Of a stretch of DNA of 64,000 bases, positions 1 to 9,992 are shown in pieces. The DNA lies in contig NZ_JAQGJV010000009.1 of NCBI RefSeq assembly GCF_028290435.1, forward strand, positions 1-64,000, in the 5' to 3' direction. The notes below the pieces were generated by a model. The model did no database searches, was not told the DNA's origin, and saw nothing but the letters and a program-made list of their open reading frames with translations. A program made the translations under genes and the position numbers. Origin of the DNA: Devosia sp. (GTDB taxonomy: Bacteria > Pseudomonadota > Alphaproteobacteria > Rhizobiales > Devosiaceae). Numbering within the stretch: the first letter of the stretch is position 1; every line of letters begins with the position of its first letter.

Positions 1-100
1 AAACTTATGCATTAGGAAACCCTCCGAGAAACAATCGAGGCTCAAACGTGTGGCCACGGACTTGGTTCCAATACAATTTTAACCAAACTGTGTCCGCCTT

Positions 101-514
101 CTATTTGCCCACAGGCCGGCTGAACACCCCACCAATAATTACCGCCAGCCAGCCACCGATCATGCCCACGCCACCGATTGGCGCAGCCATGGGAAAAGCC
201 GCATGCCCCAGATATTGCCGCGCCAGCAGGTCGCCCGCGAAAACCAGCGTACCCAGCCCGAGCAGGATCGCGGCCGCATCGAACAGCCGCCCACGCAGGG
301 ATGACAGCCCCAGCGCCAGCAGAGCCGGCCCATGCGCCAGGCACACCATGGCGATCGGCCCCAGATTGGTGCCATCGCCGCCGTGACTGGCCGCAGCCGC
401 CGCCATCACCCCGCCGCCACCCAGAATGCCCGCCACCACGATCGTCAGCCGCGCCAAAACCGGGTTGGTCTGTGCCATGAAATTTCCATCCTGCGCTGTC
501 GGGGGCGACACCAT
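101..514 (-). CDS. DUF423-family small membrane protein
   Basis: ORF with multiple hydrophobic segments and a Gly/Ala-rich N-terminus typical of DUF423; start probably the internal MAQTNPV. Confidence 0.7.
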   Translation of the reverse strand: MVSPPTAQDGNFMAQTNPVLARLTIVVAGILGGGGVMAAAAASHGGDGTNLGPIAMVCLAHGPALLALGLSSLRGRLFDAAAILLGLGTLVFAGDLLARQYLGHAAFPMAAPIGGVGMIGGWLAVIIGGVFSRPVGK

Positions 515-579
515 GCCGTCCGCCCTTTCCCCTGCCCTCGCCTTCGGCTAAACCGGAAGCGCGAATGGGACGACTTATC

Positions 580-1992
580 ATGACTGACGACACAACGGCA
601 GCGCGCCACGCTGCCGCAGAACGCGTTGCGCAATCCGCTGGCTGGAGGACTGAACTGCGCGCCATGTTCACTCTGGCCTGGCCGCTGGTCATCGCCCAAC
701 TGGCGCAGAACGCCCTCACCACCACCGACGTCATCATGATCGGCTGGCTCGGCCCCACCTATCTGGCCGCGGCGACGCTGGCGACCACCTTCCTCATGCC
801 CTTCCTCGTCGCAGGCATGGGCATCGTCGGTGCCGTGGCACCGCTGGTGGCGCAGGCGCGCGGCGCTCGCGATATCAAGGCCGTCCGTCGCATCGTGCGC
901 CAGGGCGCCTGGGCCGCCATCCTGCTCGCCGCGCTGCTGACCCCGCTGATCTGGCAGATCAAGCCGATTTTCCTCGCACTGGGCCAGAATGCCAGTGCCA
1001 CCGAAATGGCCGAGCAGTTCATTCATATCGGCGTCTGGATGCTGTTTCCGGCGCTGTTGCTCACCGTGCTGCGTTCGCTGGTGTCGGCGTTCGACGACAC
1101 GCGCGTCATCCTGTGGATCACCGTGGCCGGCGTGTTCTTCAATGCCGGGATGAACTACCTGCTGATTTTCGGCAATTTCGGCTTTCCCCGGCTGGAACTG
1201 CGCGGCGCGGCGATTTCAACGGTCACCACCAACCTGCTGATGTTCGCGCTGATGCTGGCCTATGTGCTGCGCCATCGCCGCTTCAAGCGTTTCCACATTC
1301 TGCTGCGCTTCCATAAGCCCGACTGGCTCCGCTTCCGCGAAATCTTCCGTATCGGCACGCCGATCGGGCTGACCGTGCTGGCCGAAGTGGGCCTGTTCAC
1401 CGCCGCCGCCCTGCTGATGGGCCGCCTGGGCACCGATGAAGTGGCCGCCCACGCCATTGCCCTGCAATGCGCCTCGATGGCCTTCATGGTGCCCCTGGGC
1501 ATCGGCGCCGCCACCACGGTGCGCGTCGGGCTGGCCTATGGCCGCAGCGACCCGCAGGGCGTGCATCGCGCCGGCTGGACTGCTATCGCCGTCGGCGTCG
1601 CCTTCATGGCGCTGTCCTGCCTGCTGTTCCTGACGCTCGCGCCCTTCGTGGTCGGCCTCTTCCTCAATGCCAACGAGCCGGGAAATGCCAATGCGCTCGC
1701 GCTCGCCGCCACCTTCCTCGTCGTCGCCGGCGTGTTCCAACTGGTCGATGGCGCGCAGGTCGTTTCCGCCCATGCCCTGCGCGGACTCAGCGACACGACG
1801 GTGCCGATGATCCTCGCCATTGCCGGCTATTGGCTCATCGGCCTGCCGATCGCCTATGTGCTGGGCTTTGTGGTGCAATGGCGCGGCGTCGGCATCTGGA
1901 TCGGCCTCGCCGCCGGTCTCGCCTTCGTCGCCGTAGTCCTCGTCACCCGCTTCGCCTTGCGCGAACGGCTGGGCCTGATGCGGCCGCGTTAA
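580..1992 (+). CDS. MATE family efflux transporter
   Basis: ~470 aa, 12 TM-like segments, MATE-like motifs (AWPLVIAQLAQNALTTTDVIMIGWLG). Confidence 0.93.
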   Translation: MTDDTTAARHAAAERVAQSAGWRTELRAMFTLAWPLVIAQLAQNALTTTDVIMIGWLGPTYLAAATLATTFLMPFLVAGMGIVGAVAPLVAQARGARDIKAVRRIVRQGAWAAILLAALLTPLIWQIKPIFLALGQNASATEMAEQFIHIGVWMLFPALLLTVLRSLVSAFDDTRVILWITVAGVFFNAGMNYLLIFGNFGFPRLELRGAAISTVTTNLLMFALMLAYVLRHRRFKRFHILLRFHKPDWLRFREIFRIGTPIGLTVLAEVGLFTAAALLMGRLGTDEVAAHAIALQCASMAFMVPLGIGAATTVRVGLAYGRSDPQGVHRAGWTAIAVGVAFMALSCLLFLTLAPFVVGLFLNANEPGNANALALAATFLVVAGVFQLVDGAQVVSAHALRGLSDTTVPMILAIAGYWLIGLPIAYVLGFVVQWRGVGIWIGLAAGLAFVAVVLVTRFALRERLGLMRPR

Positions 1993-2702
1993 TACCCGGT
2001 CGCGTTCTGGATAAAGTCGGCGCGAGCGCGCCGGGCAGCGTCCGATTTAACGTCCACCATGGCGTGCATGAACGCCGATAGCGCCGGGCACAGATCGGGA
2101 TCGCTAACCTTGCCGGCGGCGATCGAGACGACGTAGGACGGCGGATGGCCATCGGTGACAATCTGGGTCATCACCGCATCCCAGTCGCTCTGGCTGGCGA
2201 CGCCCACCACGTCGGGATCCTCCACCGCACTCACCACGGCGGAAAAATAGGCCGCGCTCTGCCGGTCCAGCTCCAGCGCATAGCCCGGCGCTGCGCCGAT
2301 CGTGTACAGCGCCCCCGCGCCATCGGTCGCAAAGCCGCCGCACACCGCCGCGCCATCACGCTGCAGCACGCTTTGGTAAAAATCGGCCAGGCTCAGCACC
2401 ACCAGCGCCGACATGTCAGCTCGCGCAAACTGCAATTGCGACGCATACTGCTTGCGCAGCGCCGTCAGCTCGAGAAACGCCCGCTGCATCTTCAACTGCG
2501 GCGAGATTTCCGTGCTGTCGATATCGCCAAAACTCTGTTCCAGCGCCTGCAGGTCTTGTGGAAAATCGGCAGCCAACACACTGCGGGTAACCGGGTACTG
2601 TTCGGCGAATAATGCCGCAGTCGTCTCGTTAGTGGTTTCGACAGCGAACGCGGGCGGAGCCAGCGCGGCGAGGGCAACAAGGGCAATTGCAAAAAGCTTC
2701 AT
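1989..2702 (-). CDS. Hypothetical exported protein
   Basis: ORF with signal peptide from internal Met (MKLFAIALVALAALAPPAFA). Confidence 0.65.
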   Translation of the reverse strand: MKLFAIALVALAALAPPAFAVETTNETTAALFAEQYPVTRSVLAADFPQDLQALEQSFGDIDSTEISPQLKMQRAFLELTALRKQYASQLQFARADMSALVVLSLADFYQSVLQRDGAAVCGGFATDGAGALYTIGAAPGYALELDRQSAAYFSAVVSAVEDPDVVGVASQSDWDAVMTQIVTDGHPPSYVVSIAAGKVSDPDLCPALSAFMHAMVDVKSDAARRARADFIQNATGY

Positions 2703-2739
2703 GCCCGAACTCTGCAAACTGCGATGCATCCCGTCAATC

Positions 2740-3621
2740 CTATTGTCGCGGCCAATCGCCCATCCGGTTGCGAAACCACGTCCGCTGCCGCTTGGCATAT
2801 TGATGGGTGGCGGTGATCGCTAGCCGCAGCGTCTCCTCGCGCGACAATCGTCCCGCCAGCCAATCGGCAATTTCGGGCACCCCGATCGCCTTCATCGCCG
2901 GCAGGCTGGGATCGATCTGCTGCGCCAGGATCGCCTCCACCTCCTCCACCGCGCCACTCTCGAACATTGCCTCGAACCGTCGTGCGATCCGATCGCGCAA
3001 CACATCGCGATCGGGGTCCAAAACCAGCCTTTCGATTTTCCAGCTTTCCAGCATGCTGGCTCGCGGCGCGTCCTGAAAGCACGAAATCGTCTGCCCCGTC
3101 GCCCGTTTGACCGCCAGCGCCCGGATCACCCTTTGCGGGTCCGCGACCCTGAGCCGAGCCGCTGTCTCAGGATCCTCCCGCTGCAGCAAGGCCAGCCGCC
3201 CCGCCGCATCCAGCGCTTGAATCTCCTGTTGAACTTCAAGTGCGATTTCCGCCGGCACCTGCGGAATTTCGGCGAATCCATTCAGCAACGCATCGAAGTA
3301 AAGCCCTGTCCCGCCTACAAAAATCAGCGGCCGCTCCCCCGTCTCGGCAATCGCCTCCGTTACCGCATCCACCCACCGCCCGGTCGAAAACCGCACCGCC
3401 GCCGGCACAAATCCATAAAGCCGGTGCTCCGCCCGAGCCAGGTCCTCCGCCCCCGGCCGCGCCGTCACCACCGCCAGCGTGTCATAAACCTGCATCGCAT
3501 CGGCATTGACGATCACCGCCCCCCGCTCCGCCGCCAGCTCAAGCGCCAGCGCCGACTTGCCGCTGGCAGTCGGACCCGCTATCAGCACTGCAACCCGCCC
3601 GCTCATCACCGACATCCCCAA
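2740..3621 (-). CDS. miaA: tRNA dimethylallyltransferase
   Basis: P-loop AGPTASGKSALALELA, FVGGTGLYFDALLNG, TRQYAKRQRTWFRN-like C-terminal motif. Confidence 0.95.
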   Translation of the reverse strand: MGMSVMSGRVAVLIAGPTASGKSALALELAAERGAVIVNADAMQVYDTLAVVTARPGAEDLARAEHRLYGFVPAAVRFSTGRWVDAVTEAIAETGERPLIFVGGTGLYFDALLNGFAEIPQVPAEIALEVQQEIQALDAAGRLALLQREDPETAARLRVADPQRVIRALAVKRATGQTISCFQDAPRASMLESWKIERLVLDPDRDVLRDRIARRFEAMFESGAVEEVEAILAQQIDPSLPAMKAIGVPEIADWLAGRLSREETLRLAITATHQYAKRQRTWFRNRMGDWPRQ

Positions 3622-3633
3622 GAGACCTCACCT

Positions 3634-4506
3634 ATGCCGGTTCTCTGCCTCATCGCCAATCCCACCGATAGCGAACTCGACGTGGCCCTCGCCGCCCGCG
3701 TGGTCAAACAGGTGGGGGGCGAGCTTAACTGGCTTAACCATTCTATTGCCTGCGAAATCCTCGAGCCGAAGTCAACCGACGCGCTCGCCGAGGCCCGTGA
3801 AATCATCGGCGCCGCCAAGGTCGATGCCGCCCTGGTGCCCACCGAAAACCGCCGCAAGCAGATCCTCGTCGCCGACATGGACTCCACCATGATCAACGAG
3901 GAATGCATCGATGAGCTTGCCGATGCCATCGGCATCAAGGACCAGGTCGCCGCCATCACTGACCGCGCCATGCGGGGCGAGCTGGATTTTGGCCAGGCCC
4001 TCGATACCCGCGTCGCCCTGCTCAAGGGCCTGCAGCGCAAGGTCATCGAGGCCGTCCGCCGCGAGAACATTACCTTGGCCCCCGGCGGCCGCGCCCTGAT
4101 TTCCACCATGAAAGCCTATGGCGCCTATACCTCGCTGGTCTCTGGTGGCTTCACGATCTTCGCCGATTATTTCGGCAAGCGCATCGGCTTCGACGAGGCC
4201 ATCGCCAATGTGCTGCTGTTCGAGGACGACGCCCTGACCGGCACGGTGCAAAAGCCCATCGTCGACAAGAACACCAAGCGCGAACGCCTAACGGCCCTAG
4301 CAGCCGACCGCAATCTTCCGCTGAGCCAAACCATCGCAGTCGGCGACGGCGCCAACGATCTCGATATGATCCGCATCGCCGGTTTCGGCGTCGCCCTGCA
4401 CGCCAAACCCGCCGTTGCCGCCGAAGCCGGCATCCGCATCGACCACGGCGACCTCACGGCGCTACTCTATTTGCAGGGCTATGACGACGAGGAAATCGTG
4501 CGGTGA
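3634..4506 (+). CDS. serB: Phosphoserine phosphatase
   Basis: HAD motif DMDSTMINEECIDELAD, GDGANDLDMI; ATG at 3634 chosen within a longer ORF. Confidence 0.95.
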   Translation: MPVLCLIANPTDSELDVALAARVVKQVGGELNWLNHSIACEILEPKSTDALAEAREIIGAAKVDAALVPTENRRKQILVADMDSTMINEECIDELADAIGIKDQVAAITDRAMRGELDFGQALDTRVALLKGLQRKVIEAVRRENITLAPGGRALISTMKAYGAYTSLVSGGFTIFADYFGKRIGFDEAIANVLLFEDDALTGTVQKPIVDKNTKRERLTALAADRNLPLSQTIAVGDGANDLDMIRIAGFGVALHAKPAVAAEAGIRIDHGDLTALLYLQGYDDEEIVR

Positions 4507-5045
4507 TTATCGAAACCGAACGGCTGATCATCCGCCAGTGGCAGGACGGCGACCGAGCCGCCTATGCGAGTTTCGTTGCCGACCCGGTGGTCCGCCGCTT
4601 CTATACCGGCACCATGACGGCCGAACAGAGTGACGCGGCCATCGACAGCTACATCGCGGGCTATGAACAAGACGGTTTCGGCTTTTGGCCTGCCATCCGC
4701 AAAATTGATGGCGCATTGATTGGCGATGTCGGCCTCGCGCCGGTACGGATGCCGCTCAATGGCGCGCCGCCCGCAGAAATCGGCTGGCTGCTCGGCCAAC
4801 AATTCTGGGGCCATGGCTACGCGCCTGAGGCGGCCCGTGGCGTACTGGCCTTCGCCTTTGAAGGCTTTAGCTTAACCGAAATCGTGGCCTTCACCGCCAC
4901 CTCCAACTTGCCCAGTCAACGTGTAATGCAGAAGATCGGCATGACACGCGACCAAGACGGTGACTTCGAGCATCCGTTGGTGCCGGAAGGCCACAAGCTA
5001 CGCCCCCACCTGCTCTATCGGATCGCCAACCCAAACCGCCTTTAG
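4503..5045 (+). CDS. GNAT family N-acetyltransferase (RimJ-like)
   Basis: TERLIIRQWQDGD start, GWLLGQQFWGHGYAPEAARGVLAFAF. Confidence 0.88.
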   Translation: MIIETERLIIRQWQDGDRAAYASFVADPVVRRFYTGTMTAEQSDAAIDSYIAGYEQDGFGFWPAIRKIDGALIGDVGLAPVRMPLNGAPPAEIGWLLGQQFWGHGYAPEAARGVLAFAFEGFSLTEIVAFTATSNLPSQRVMQKIGMTRDQDGDFEHPLVPEGHKLRPHLLYRIANPNRL

Positions 5046-6496
5046 CCCAACTTCACCGCAATAAACCGGCTCGATCCCGCCGGGTCGGTGACCTTGAACA
5101 GCACGACCGGGCGTTTGGCGGTGCTGGCTTCGGTTACCAGCGCTTCTATCTCCTCGACGCTGGACACCGGCTTCTGGTTGACCTCAGTGATCAGCAGGCC
5201 AGGGATCAGGCCCTTGTCATAGGCGTCGCTGCCGTCGGTCACCTGGGTGATGATGATGCCGTTGACGGCTGCGTCGATCCCGAATTCGGCCCGTGCCGCG
5301 TCGTTCAGCGGCGCCACGCCGAGGCCGAGCAACTCATCTAGCCCGACGGCAGGCGCGGTATCCGTCATTGCCGGCGCCGGCTTGTCGCTGCCCGCCACCA
5401 TCGCCGTATCGCTCGGCACTTCCAGCCTTCCCAACGTGATATCGACGTCCTCTTCGGAGCCGTTGCGCAACACCTTGACTGGCACGGCGCGACCAACCTC
5501 GGTCTCGGCCACAATGCGCGGGAGGTCGCGCATCCGCGCCACCGTCTTGCCGTCGAACTGCAAAATCACGTCGCCTTCCAGTAGCACTCCGATCGAGGGT
5601 CCCGCCGGATCGACATCCACCACCATGGCCCCGTTGGTGTTAGGCCGGTCGAGACTGAGCGCGATATCGTCGGTAACCTCCTGGATGCCGACGCCGAGCC
5701 AGCCGCGCCGCGTCTCGCCGAACTCGGTCAGCTGGCGCACCACGGGCGCCGCCAGATTGCCCGGCACCGCGAAGCCGATGCCCAGCGACGAGCCTCCCCT
5801 TGCGATGATTGCAGTGTTGATGCCTACGACCTTGCCGAACATATCGAACAGCGGTCCGCCAGAATTGCCTTGGTTGATCGAGGCATCGGTCTGGATGAAA
5901 TTATCGTAGGGCCCCGCCTCGATATCGCGGTTGCGCGCCGAGACGATGCCCAGCGTCACCGAGCCGCCCAGCCCGAATGGATTGCCGATCGCCATGACCC
6001 AATCGCCGACCTGCGCGCTGTCGCTATCGCCGAATTGCACGAAGGGCAGCGGCGTCGGTGACTCGATCTTGAGGACGGCCAGGTCCGTTTTGTCGTCATG
6101 CCCGGCCAGCTTCGCTGGCAGCCGACGCCCATCGGTCAGATAGATTTCGATCTCGTCGGCGCCCTCGATGACGTGATTGTTGGTGACGATATAACCGTCG
6201 GCGCTGATGATGAAACCGGAGCCCAGGCTGGTGGCCTCCTGCATCGGGCCTTTGCCCTTGCCCTCATTGGGGTTGAGGTGGTCGAACATGTCCCCCAGCG
6301 GCGAACCCTCAGGAAATTCCGGGAAGGGCGTGCCGCCCGGCACGTGCGTGGTACTGCCGATATTGACCACGGCTGGCGATAATTGCGCCGCCAGCGCGGC
6401 AACGGATTTCGGGCCCTGCGGCTCGGCCTGCGCATAGGCGGGGCTGGTAGCCAAAACCACGGCCAGCACCAAACCTGCGATTGCAAAACGCCCCAT
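5042..6496 (-). CDS. Do/DegP-like periplasmic serine endopeptidase with PDZ domains
   Basis: Signal peptide (MGRFAIAGLVLAVVLATSPAYAQA), catalytic NNHVI / KTDLAVLKI / GNSGGPLF, PDZ repeats. Confidence 0.94.
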   Translation of the reverse strand: MGRFAIAGLVLAVVLATSPAYAQAEPQGPKSVAALAAQLSPAVVNIGSTTHVPGGTPFPEFPEGSPLGDMFDHLNPNEGKGKGPMQEATSLGSGFIISADGYIVTNNHVIEGADEIEIYLTDGRRLPAKLAGHDDKTDLAVLKIESPTPLPFVQFGDSDSAQVGDWVMAIGNPFGLGGSVTLGIVSARNRDIEAGPYDNFIQTDASINQGNSGGPLFDMFGKVVGINTAIIARGGSSLGIGFAVPGNLAAPVVRQLTEFGETRRGWLGVGIQEVTDDIALSLDRPNTNGAMVVDVDPAGPSIGVLLEGDVILQFDGKTVARMRDLPRIVAETEVGRAVPVKVLRNGSEEDVDITLGRLEVPSDTAMVAGSDKPAPAMTDTAPAVGLDELLGLGVAPLNDAARAEFGIDAAVNGIIITQVTDGSDAYDKGLIPGLLITEVNQKPVSSVEEIEALVTEASTAKRPVVLFKVTDPAGSSRFIAVKLG

Positions 6497-6606
6497 GCTG
6501 CACTCCCCTACTCTTCGGCATTTGACGCAAAGCCAATTTAGCCGCGCTGGCGTGGGAAGCAACCGGCTCGATTGCGCGATAGGGTTAACCGGGCACAAGA
6601 AACAGT

Positions 6607-6640
6607 GAAGCCGGCGCTATCGGAAGATAGCGCCGGCTTC
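6607..6640. terminator. Perfect 15-bp stem, 4-nt loop hairpin between hflC and degP-like gene
   Basis: GAAGCCGGCGCTATC-GGAA-GATAGCGCCGGCTTC; no strong T-tract, so terminator/processing role uncertain. Confidence 0.5.
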
Positions 6641-6659
6641 GGATTAGGGGAACTGCGTC

Positions 6660-7796
6660 TTACTGGACCGCAGGAGCAGCCGGGGTTTGCGCAGGAGCGG
6701 CCGGCGTTTCTGCAGGCGCAGCGGGTACGATCGGATCAACTGGCGCCGGCACATCGGTGCCGACCGTGGGCGTCAGTTGAGAGCCATCCTGTAGCGTGAT
6801 GGTCGGAGGCGCGGGCGACTCTTCGATACCCAGGCCATCCAGCGCTGGCTCGTTGGACGGCGGCGCCGTCAGCGGAGCTGCGGTCGGCTGGATCGGCGGA
6901 GCCAGATTGGTGCTGGCCGCAGGGAGCGAGCCGTTGGAGCCGAAGTACTTGAAGAACTCCGAACCCGGCGACAGCACCATGGTCGTGCCAGTGCCGACCA
7001 GCGACTTCCGATAAGCCTGCATCGAACGGTAGAACTCAAAGAATTCCTCGTTCTGACCATAGGCCGCCGCAAACAGCCGGTTACGCTCAGCGTCACCAGT
7101 ACCGCGGATGATTTCCGCGTCACGGGTTGCCGCTGCCACGATTTCCACGGCCTGACGATCGGCGATAGCGCGCAGGCTCTGTGCCTGCTCCTGCCCACGG
7201 GCCCGCAGCAAGGCGGCTTCAGCCAGACGTTCGGCGCGCATGCGTTCGAACGTGGTCGCCGAAACTTCGGCATCGAGATCGGTGCGCAGGATACGCACGT
7301 CGACCACGTCGATACCCAATTCGGCCAGATCCGGCCGGATCAGGTCACGTACTTCCTGCATCATCTGCGCACGCTGTTCCGACAGCGCCGCATTGAATTC
7401 ACGCAGGCCGTAGACCTGACGCAGGGCCGAGTCGAGACTGGCCCCGATACGGTCCTCGGCAACCGAGAGCTGGCCAGTAGCACGCTCGCGGAACAGGCGG
7501 GGATCGGCGATCCGGTAGGTCAGGAACGCGTCGACCTGGTAGAAGGCATTGCCCGAAACCTGGACGCGCATATTGGCGATATCATAGCGCAACAGGCGAT
7601 CTTCGATGATCTGGACGCTGTCGACGATATCGGTCGGCACCTTGAAATAGATGCCTGGTTCGGTGCGAACGTCGGTGATCTGGCCGAAGCGCATGACGAT
7701 GGCCTGCTGGCGCTCGTCCACCACATAAAGCGACGAGAACAGCACGTAGATAGCAGCGACGATAAGCACGCCGATGACGATGAGACGGTTTTGCAT
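6660..7796 (-). CDS. hflC: Protease modulator HflC (SPFH/Band 7) with Pro/Ala-rich C-terminal tail
   Basis: QQAIVMRFGQITDVRTEPGIYFKVP..., adjacent to hflK. Confidence 0.94.
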   Translation of the reverse strand: MQNRLIVIGVLIVAAIYVLFSSLYVVDERQQAIVMRFGQITDVRTEPGIYFKVPTDIVDSVQIIEDRLLRYDIANMRVQVSGNAFYQVDAFLTYRIADPRLFRERATGQLSVAEDRIGASLDSALRQVYGLREFNAALSEQRAQMMQEVRDLIRPDLAELGIDVVDVRILRTDLDAEVSATTFERMRAERLAEAALLRARGQEQAQSLRAIADRQAVEIVAAATRDAEIIRGTGDAERNRLFAAAYGQNEEFFEFYRSMQAYRKSLVGTGTTMVLSPGSEFFKYFGSNGSLPAASTNLAPPIQPTAAPLTAPPSNEPALDGLGIEESPAPPTITLQDGSQLTPTVGTDVPAPVDPIVPAAPAETPAAPAQTPAAPAVQ

Positions 7797-7799
7797 GGC

Positions 7800-8927
7800 T
7801 TAGTTCCCCGTCGTCTGGTTGGTCGTCGCGGGGACGTTGGTTTTCGGGCCGGCCTTCAATTCAGGCAATGGGAGATAGGGAATAACGCCCTGCCCGCCTT
7901 CGCCCTTTTCGAGCAGGACCTTTTCGGATCCGCCCAGCACGTCTTCCATGGTCTCGAGGAACAGGCGCTTGCGCGTCACCTCGGGCGAGTTGACGTATTC
8001 GGCATAGACGGCGTTGAAGCGCTCGGCCTCACCGGTCGCTTCCTGCACCACGCGGTTGGTATAGGCGGCAGCATCTTCACGCAGCGCCGCAGCACGGCCA
8101 CGGGCATTACCCAGCAGCGTATTGGCATAAGCGCGCGCTTCTTCCTGCAGGCGGGTCTCGTCCTGGCGGGCACGCTGCACTTCGTTGAAGGCATCGATGA
8201 CTTCGGCTGGCGGACCAGCGTTTTCGATCAGCACCTGGCTGACATTGACGCCTAGGCCGTAGCTCTGGAGGATGCCCTGCGTGATCGAGAGAACTTCGGC
8301 CGAAACGCCGCTACGGTCATCGCTATAGATGTCCTGCGCGGGACGGCGGCCGACGACTTCGCGCATGGCGCTTTCGGCAGCGAAGCGCACCATGGATTCC
8401 TGGTCGCGCACGTTGAACAGATACTGCACCGGATCGTTGATCGCCCAGAACACCGAGAACTGGACGTTGACGATGTTCTGGTCGCCCGACAGCATCAGGC
8501 CTTCGTCAGAACTCGATGCATTCGTCCGAGAGCCGCTCGCATTGGCGACGCCGATCTGGGTTTGATTGACGGTGGTGACCACCCGCTCAACCGTTTCCAT
8601 GGGCCACAGATGGAAATGCAGCCCCGGCATGGAAAGTTCAGGCTTGGGCTGGCCGAAGCGCAGCTCGACGCCAACTTCCTGCGGATCGATCGTGTAGATC
8701 GAGTTCAGCAGCCAGAAACCGATGACGACAACGACGCCGCCGATGATGGCCCAGCGTCCGCCGGGCAGACCGCCCTGGAACTGGTCGCGGCCGCGGTTGA
8801 GAATATCTTCGAGGTTGGGCGTCTTGCCCGGCCGGCGTGGCCCGCCACCACCGCCACCAGGGGCTTGGCCCCAGGGTCCGCCATTATTATTGCGGCCACC
8901 GTCGCCTCCGTTATTCTCCCACGGCAT
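7800..8927 (-). CDS. hflK: FtsH protease activity modulator HflK
   Basis: Gly-rich N-terminus, SPFH domain, QEVGVELRFG, VSQVLIENAGPPAEVIDAFNEV. Confidence 0.95.
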   Translation of the reverse strand: MPWENNGGDGGRNNNGGPWGQAPGGGGGGPRRPGKTPNLEDILNRGRDQFQGGLPGGRWAIIGGVVVVIGFWLLNSIYTIDPQEVGVELRFGQPKPELSMPGLHFHLWPMETVERVVTTVNQTQIGVANASGSRTNASSSDEGLMLSGDQNIVNVQFSVFWAINDPVQYLFNVRDQESMVRFAAESAMREVVGRRPAQDIYSDDRSGVSAEVLSITQGILQSYGLGVNVSQVLIENAGPPAEVIDAFNEVQRARQDETRLQEEARAYANTLLGNARGRAAALREDAAAYTNRVVQEATGEAERFNAVYAEYVNSPEVTRKRLFLETMEDVLGGSEKVLLEKGEGGQGVIPYLPLPELKAGPKTNVPATTNQTTGN

Positions 8928-9006
8928 CGCGTCCCTTTCGGATGTTTTTTAAAGTCATTGCAGCCCTATATAGGGAAGGCTTCTCCGCCGATCAATGCGC
9001 ACAGTC

Positions 9007-9516
9007 CTAACGCCGCTCGTACACTTTGACGCGGTAGGTGGCGCTGTCCTTGTCGGAGGGGGTAATCTCGGGCAGATCGACCACTGCCCACTCTTCAGGA
9101 TGGATTGCGGGAAACCGCACATCCCCCTTCGGATGCAGGTCGATATGGCTGATATAGAGCCGGTCGGCCCGGTTCATCATCTGGGCATAAAGCTCGCCCC
9201 CGCCAATGATCATGATCTCGTCAACGCCATCAGCCGCCGCGATGTTTCGCGCCTCTGCCAGCGCCGCATCGATACTGGAAAACACCAGCGTGCCCTCAGG
9301 CTGGTAGTCCTCTTGCCGCGTCACGATGATATTGGTGCGCCCCGGTAACGGCTTGCCGACCGTGTCGAACTGCTTGCGTCCCATGACGATAGGCTTGCCC
9401 ATGGTCATGCGCTTGAAATAGGCGAAATCGGACGGAATGCGCCAGGGTATCGTCTGGCTGGACCCGATCACCCCGTTCTCGGCGACACCGGCGATCATGG
9501 CGATCCGCACGCTCAT
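9007..9516 (-). CDS. folA: Dihydrofolate reductase
   Basis: AGVAENGVIGSSQTIPWRIPSDFAYFKRMTMGKPIVMGRKQFDTVGKPLPGRTNIIVTR. Confidence 0.95.
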   Translation of the reverse strand: MSVRIAMIAGVAENGVIGSSQTIPWRIPSDFAYFKRMTMGKPIVMGRKQFDTVGKPLPGRTNIIVTRQEDYQPEGTLVFSSIDAALAEARNIAAADGVDEIMIIGGGELYAQMMNRADRLYISHIDLHPKGDVRFPAIHPEEWAVVDLPEITPSDKDSATYRVKVYERR

Positions 9517-9992
9517 GCGGCACCCAGCCGCAGCAGCGCATCACCCTCGACCCGCACCTTGGTCCATTCGTCCTGCATGACGCCGCCCTGCGATTTGTAG
9601 AACTCGATCGAGGGCTCGTTCCAGTCGAGCACCCACCACTCGAAGCGCCCCAACTTCTCGGTGACGCAGCGCCGCGCCAGATCGATCAGCAGCGCCTTGC
9701 CGATGCCCTTGCCGCGCAGTTCGGGATCGACATAGAGGTCTTCCAGCCAGATGCCGTGCCGCCCCTGGAACGTCGAATACGTATAGAACCAGAGGGCAAA
9801 CCCGACCGGCCTGCCCTCCCATTCGGCGATTTCGCAGAACACTTTAGGCTCAGCGCCGAACAGGTCGCGGACGATATCCGCTTCGCTGGCCTTGGCCTCG
9901 TGCTCAAGCTTTTCATACGTGGCCAGCGCCAGAACGAACGCGACGATGGTCGCCGCGTCCCCCGCTACCGCAGGCCGGATCACCAGACTCAT
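9513..9992 (-). CDS. GNAT family N-acetyltransferase
   Basis: LEDLYVDPELRGKGIGKALLIDLARR acetyl-CoA-binding motif. Confidence 0.92.
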   Translation of the reverse strand: MSLVIRPAVAGDAATIVAFVLALATYEKLEHEAKASEADIVRDLFGAEPKVFCEIAEWEGRPVGFALWFYTYSTFQGRHGIWLEDLYVDPELRGKGIGKALLIDLARRCVTEKLGRFEWWVLDWNEPSIEFYKSQGGVMQDEWTKVRVEGDALLRLGAA

